A stretch of 64,000 nucleotides of DNA from Chondrilla cf. caribensis. Taxonomy: Eukaryota; Porifera; Demospongiae; Chondrillida; Chondrillidae. Positions 60,672-64,000 of this stretch are shown piece by piece. The notes under the pieces were generated by a model that was given only the letters and a program-made list of their open reading frames with translations, was not told where the DNA came from and ran no database searches. Each line of letters opens with the position of its first letter. The first letter of the stretch is position 1. A program made the position numbers and the translations under genes. Location: positions 1,913,852 through 1,977,851 of the forward strand of contig OZ026550.1 of NCBI GenBank assembly GCA_964020155.1, given 5' to 3'.

Positions 60672-61228
60672 CAGTGGGACCCCGGTAATCAGGACACCTT
60701 GGGTCAGTTTTTTGTGTCCTGATTATAGGGGTGTCCTTATTTCAGGGGTTATGTACTTAGGATTGAAATTAATGGGCATATTGAACTATAAATGCGGGGG
60801 CGTAATTCGGCATATTGGTTGGCAAACAAAATTTGTCTAGTTGAAGAGTTCTAGAGTCTTCATCGTCGAACTAAACCTTGAATTTCTTAGCGACATGAGC
60901 TAATATGGTACAATCCAAATTATCTGCGTAACGAATACTTCCAAACAATCACATTTTGACCTCGTCAGGACCAAAGGTATTGGTGGACAAACTGGAGAAA
61001 ATCTTACAGCCTCAGAAAATTTGATTTATCCACTTTACTGTGTGTAATTTAATACTGATTTGTATACACTGGTTCATATTTTCCCCGTTCGTTTTACGGA
61101 ATAACGAAAGTCCGTTTTTCAGGGGACATTTCACATACATTACAATACGGAAAAGTTGGTTTCAAGACTATGCGTCGTTTTAGCACGGTGTCCGTATTTC
61201 AGGGGGCCGGATTATAGGCATCCCACTG
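60672..61228. mobile_element. pogo/Tigger-like non-autonomous transposon, 557 bp
   Basis: The left end is CAGTGGGACCCCGGTAATC; the right end reverse complemented is CAGTGGGATGCCTATAATC. TA flanks both ends (60,670-60,671 and 61,229-61,230). Interior without a transposase frame. The termini fit Tc1/mariner-pogo type elements. A truncated copy lies at 40,625. Confidence 0.8.
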
Positions 61229-61264
61229 TATTCATAATATTATTATCAGAATAGAATATCTATC

Positions 61265-61697
61265 ATTTTAAATATTATCCGAATCAAGCCTTCCAATATC
61301 AGTATACACATAATGTTTATTATTCATCGGGTTGAGATTGTATGTGAACAAGTTACTTTAAACACAACAACACCACACACAAATTCCCAACACATACTGA
61401 AACATTTAGAATACGGAACAATAATAATAACACTGAAAACGCCTTCCATACCACCGCACAATATATTACAGCATACATCCAGTGGTATTGAAGAGCATGT
61501 CATTCATAAAGCTGTACAGCTATACAGGAAGCTCTGATTACTATGGATGTATGCACAATTTTATTGGAGACTGCTTGAATTATGCAACATCTAAAGGGAT
61601 TGTAACAGCTGATAGAGATACCAATGGACAGTCACTTGTTGAAATATTACAGGATCACTTTGGATCTTTTTTCCTAATTTCATCAGCAACAAAATGA
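61265..61697 (+). pseudogene. Family B relic unit
   Basis: 5' flank (TATTCATCGGGTTGAGATTG) joined to the mid exon 1 relic (LYSYTGSSDYYGCMHNF; CLNYATSKGIVTADRDTNG), ending SATK and stop. Followed by the common downstream sequence to about 62,190. Confidence 0.6.
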
Positions 61698-62329
61698 CAC
61701 AATTAATGTATATTACATCTAGTAGTATTATCATGCTGAGTGTTAATGAAACTAAATTTCATGTAACCATACAAAGAATAATATTTTTACTTGGATTTAC
61801 ATCAATCATTATTAACTTTTGACAGTTTCAATATTTATGATACGTGATGATACAAAGAAGTTTACAAAGTGCTACATGTGCTCATTCCTTGTGAGAAGAT
61901 TCCTTTTTTGATTTTCTCACAATTAATGTATCATCAATCATTTAGCAATGAAAAAGAGATAAATGAGCCCGACATATATTATGTCAATACATATCTACAC
62001 GGGCATACATGGTAAACCTTGCTGTATGACATTGTACATCTTTGATTTTTGTATGCCTGGATGCAAAATGCATGTTAAGTCTCAAACAGACAGACACTGT
62101 GAGTACCAACATTATACAATATACTCTAACAAACACATGAATTAGGCAGACACATGTCTATTTAGACTGTATATATAATATATGAATGTATTATGTATGA
62201 ACTACAATATACCTGTACTGCACTAATATTATAGCCAAACTATATACAAAATACTAAGTTGTATGGAACCTGTTAAAATTTCATTACGTAGTCTTGCATA
62301 TTTTCAGTTCGGTAGGGAGGAATGTTAAT

Positions 62330-62802
62330 TGTTATTGAATGTCCCGTTCTGAAAGTATATATTATCAGAATCAAGCCTTCCAATATCAGTATACACGTTA
62401 TGTTTATTATTCATGAGGTTGAGTTTGTATGTGAACAAGTTACTTTTATCACAACAACACCACACATAAATTCCCAACACATACAGAAATGTTTAGAATA
62501 TGGAACAATAATAATAACAATGAAAACACCTTCCATACCACCACACAATATATTACAGCATCCATCCAGTGGTATTGAAGAGAATGTCGTTCATAAAGCT
62601 GTACAGCTACACAGAATGTACTGATTATTATGGGTATAAGTACAACTATATTGGAGACCACTTGAATTATGCAACATCTAAAGGGATTGTAACAGCTGAG
62701 AGAGATACCAATGGACAGTCACGTGTTGAAGTATTGCTAGGTCATTTGGATTTTTTCCCAATTTTTTTACTTTTTATTTGTAGTGCTGCTGCTTATGATT
62801 AA
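62330..62802 (+). pseudogene. Internally deleted family B minigene, second copy
   Basis: 5' flank, relic exon 1 (LYSYTECTDYYGYKYNY), then a direct run into B1-type 3' UTR (GTAGTGCTGCTGCTTATGAT). A twin of 41,040-41,485, sharing GTCATTTGGATTTTTTCCC at the join. Confidence 0.6.
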
Positions 62803-64000
62803 ACAGTGGAATATTATAGGTGCAGTATATTTGCAACATACAAAGATACACACATTGAAATTAATTTACATTCTCAACAGGATTAGTTACCATAGAAGCA
62901 CTGTCATCACACAGATATACTCAAATACATTAAATTCCATGATACACATCATATTTACATGCAATTGATATAACTTTTGATATAATTTTTTATATATAAT
63001 TTTGAGTGATCATTGTAATTCTTTATATTCTGATTATTGAATTCTACTAAGCATCAGTGGAGATGTACGAGTGCATTATACCTTAGCTGTCCTTATGGGA
63101 TGATGAGTATTAAGTTTTTCAACCATTAGATACATGTCAAATGAAATTTTGATACTAACTCGATTAAATTCCTACACACAATATGCACATACAGATTCGA
63201 CACAATCCTCTTCGCATGTACTGCATGTAGTAGATGCGCACGCTTGAAATAATTCGTTAAGTAACTGTAGCACATCTAAAAATTGCCATTGGTCCAATAG
63301 GGAGTTTCAATATTATACTAAGACTACCATAAAAGGTAAGTACAGTTCAATATTAACAGCCCCTCTCCAATCATATAAGGAGTACATGAAAGTCCCTCAT
63401 GCTTTGATTACGTAATACAGTTTGAGATAATGAATTTATTATGTTGGAAGTACCATAAAATTGAAAATAACATGTTTCCATATTCAGATGCAACAATGCA
63501 AAATTAAAACTGAAGACTACAAAATGAGTAAACAGCTGACATGTGTACTCATTGCTACATTGAATACATGAGCTAGAGTAGTTGGGGTTGTGCGTGTTAT
63601 TGGTGGAACTGCTATTGTTCCGATCATTAACTTTTTTTCAACCATTAAATACAATTTTCAATGATAGATAACCAAAATTCCCACACACTCCCAGGTATGA
63701 CATAATCCTGATCGTACGCAATGTATTGTAGTACATTATGTACAATCAGGACTGTACATGTGTACATGCTTCATGGTGCTGATGGCACTTGTACGTATTA
63801 TAGGAAGCAATCCAATGCACTATACTACATCCAAGCAATAAGAGGAATATACATCACATGGAATACATGTAAGAATATTAATGTTCTCAGCCCATATCTG
63901 ATTGTACAAGTCATACCTGACCTGATGTTACACTAAATTGGAAAATATAATAATATGTTTTAATATTTGAAATGGTTGTTTTCCAAACTGAGGGCTCTAA
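62803..64000. other. Family B 3' flank followed by a type-II 5' flank
   Basis: Repeats 41,480-42,690 almost base for base (GGAGATGTACGAGTGCATTA; TGTAGCACATCTAAAAATTG; GGAAGCAATCCAATGCACTA). By analogy with 41-43 kb, another family B gene of the B3-B6 type should begin about 0.5 kb beyond the window end. Confidence 0.6.

Overview
The window is animal nuclear DNA. It is AT-rich, carries spliceosomal introns with GT-AG ends, AATAAA poly(A) signals, TATA-type core promoters, non-LTR retrotransposon fragments, a Crypton, pogo-like MITEs, a degraded SRCR exon and fibrillar-looking Gly-X-Y collagen genes. Lineage-restricted tandem families with tiny gene structures suggest an early-branching metazoan such as a demosponge. 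That is an inference; nothing in the sequence alone proves the species.

Two gene families account for nearly all coding sequence. Family A consists of two-exon, short-chain, secreted collagens: signal peptide plus coiled coil in exon 1, furin-like site plus Gly-X-Y domain in exon 2. There are four copies, at 1.0-3.0 kb (nonsense codon and damaged donor, probably a pseudogene), 6.5-8.0 kb, 10.3-11.8 kb and 37.2-40.4 kb (longest, internally amplified), plus a tail fragment at 13.4 kb. Family B consists of two-exon membrane proteins that I cannot assign to a named family. Exon 1 encodes a signal peptide and an eight-cysteine ectodomain; exon 2 encodes about seven membrane spans and ends in a conserved KSDPERQPLVE tail. 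There are five intact copies (19.4, 26.5, 31.8, 43.2 and 57.4 kb), one broken copy (48.3-52.9 kb) and many relics.

Layout: 0-13.8 kb is the collagen array, separated by long (TG)n tracts that duplicated with the genes. 13.9-29.2 kb holds relics of family B and an approximately 7.1 kb tandem duplication carrying B1 and B2, each preceded by the same dead LINE insertion. 29.2-35.5 kb holds B3 with duplicated 5' flank, a SINE-like insertion and a telomere-like G-rich patch. 35.5-40.6 kb returns to collagen sequence (copy 4). 40.6-53.6 kb holds B4 and B5; the B5 intron contains a Crypton with an intact 504-codon recombinase. 53.6-57.3 kb is non-repeated DNA with a LINE fragment and a broken SRCR exon. 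57.4-64 kb holds B6 and more relics, including a complete pogo-like MITE.

The most interesting object is family B: a tandemly amplified, apparently undescribed receptor-like family (cysteine-rich ectodomain, seven spans obeying the positive-inside rule, tyrosinase-like acidic dileucine tail). It is physically interleaved with a family of secreted coiled-coil collagens. A functional link between the two families is only a hypothesis suggested by their interleaving.
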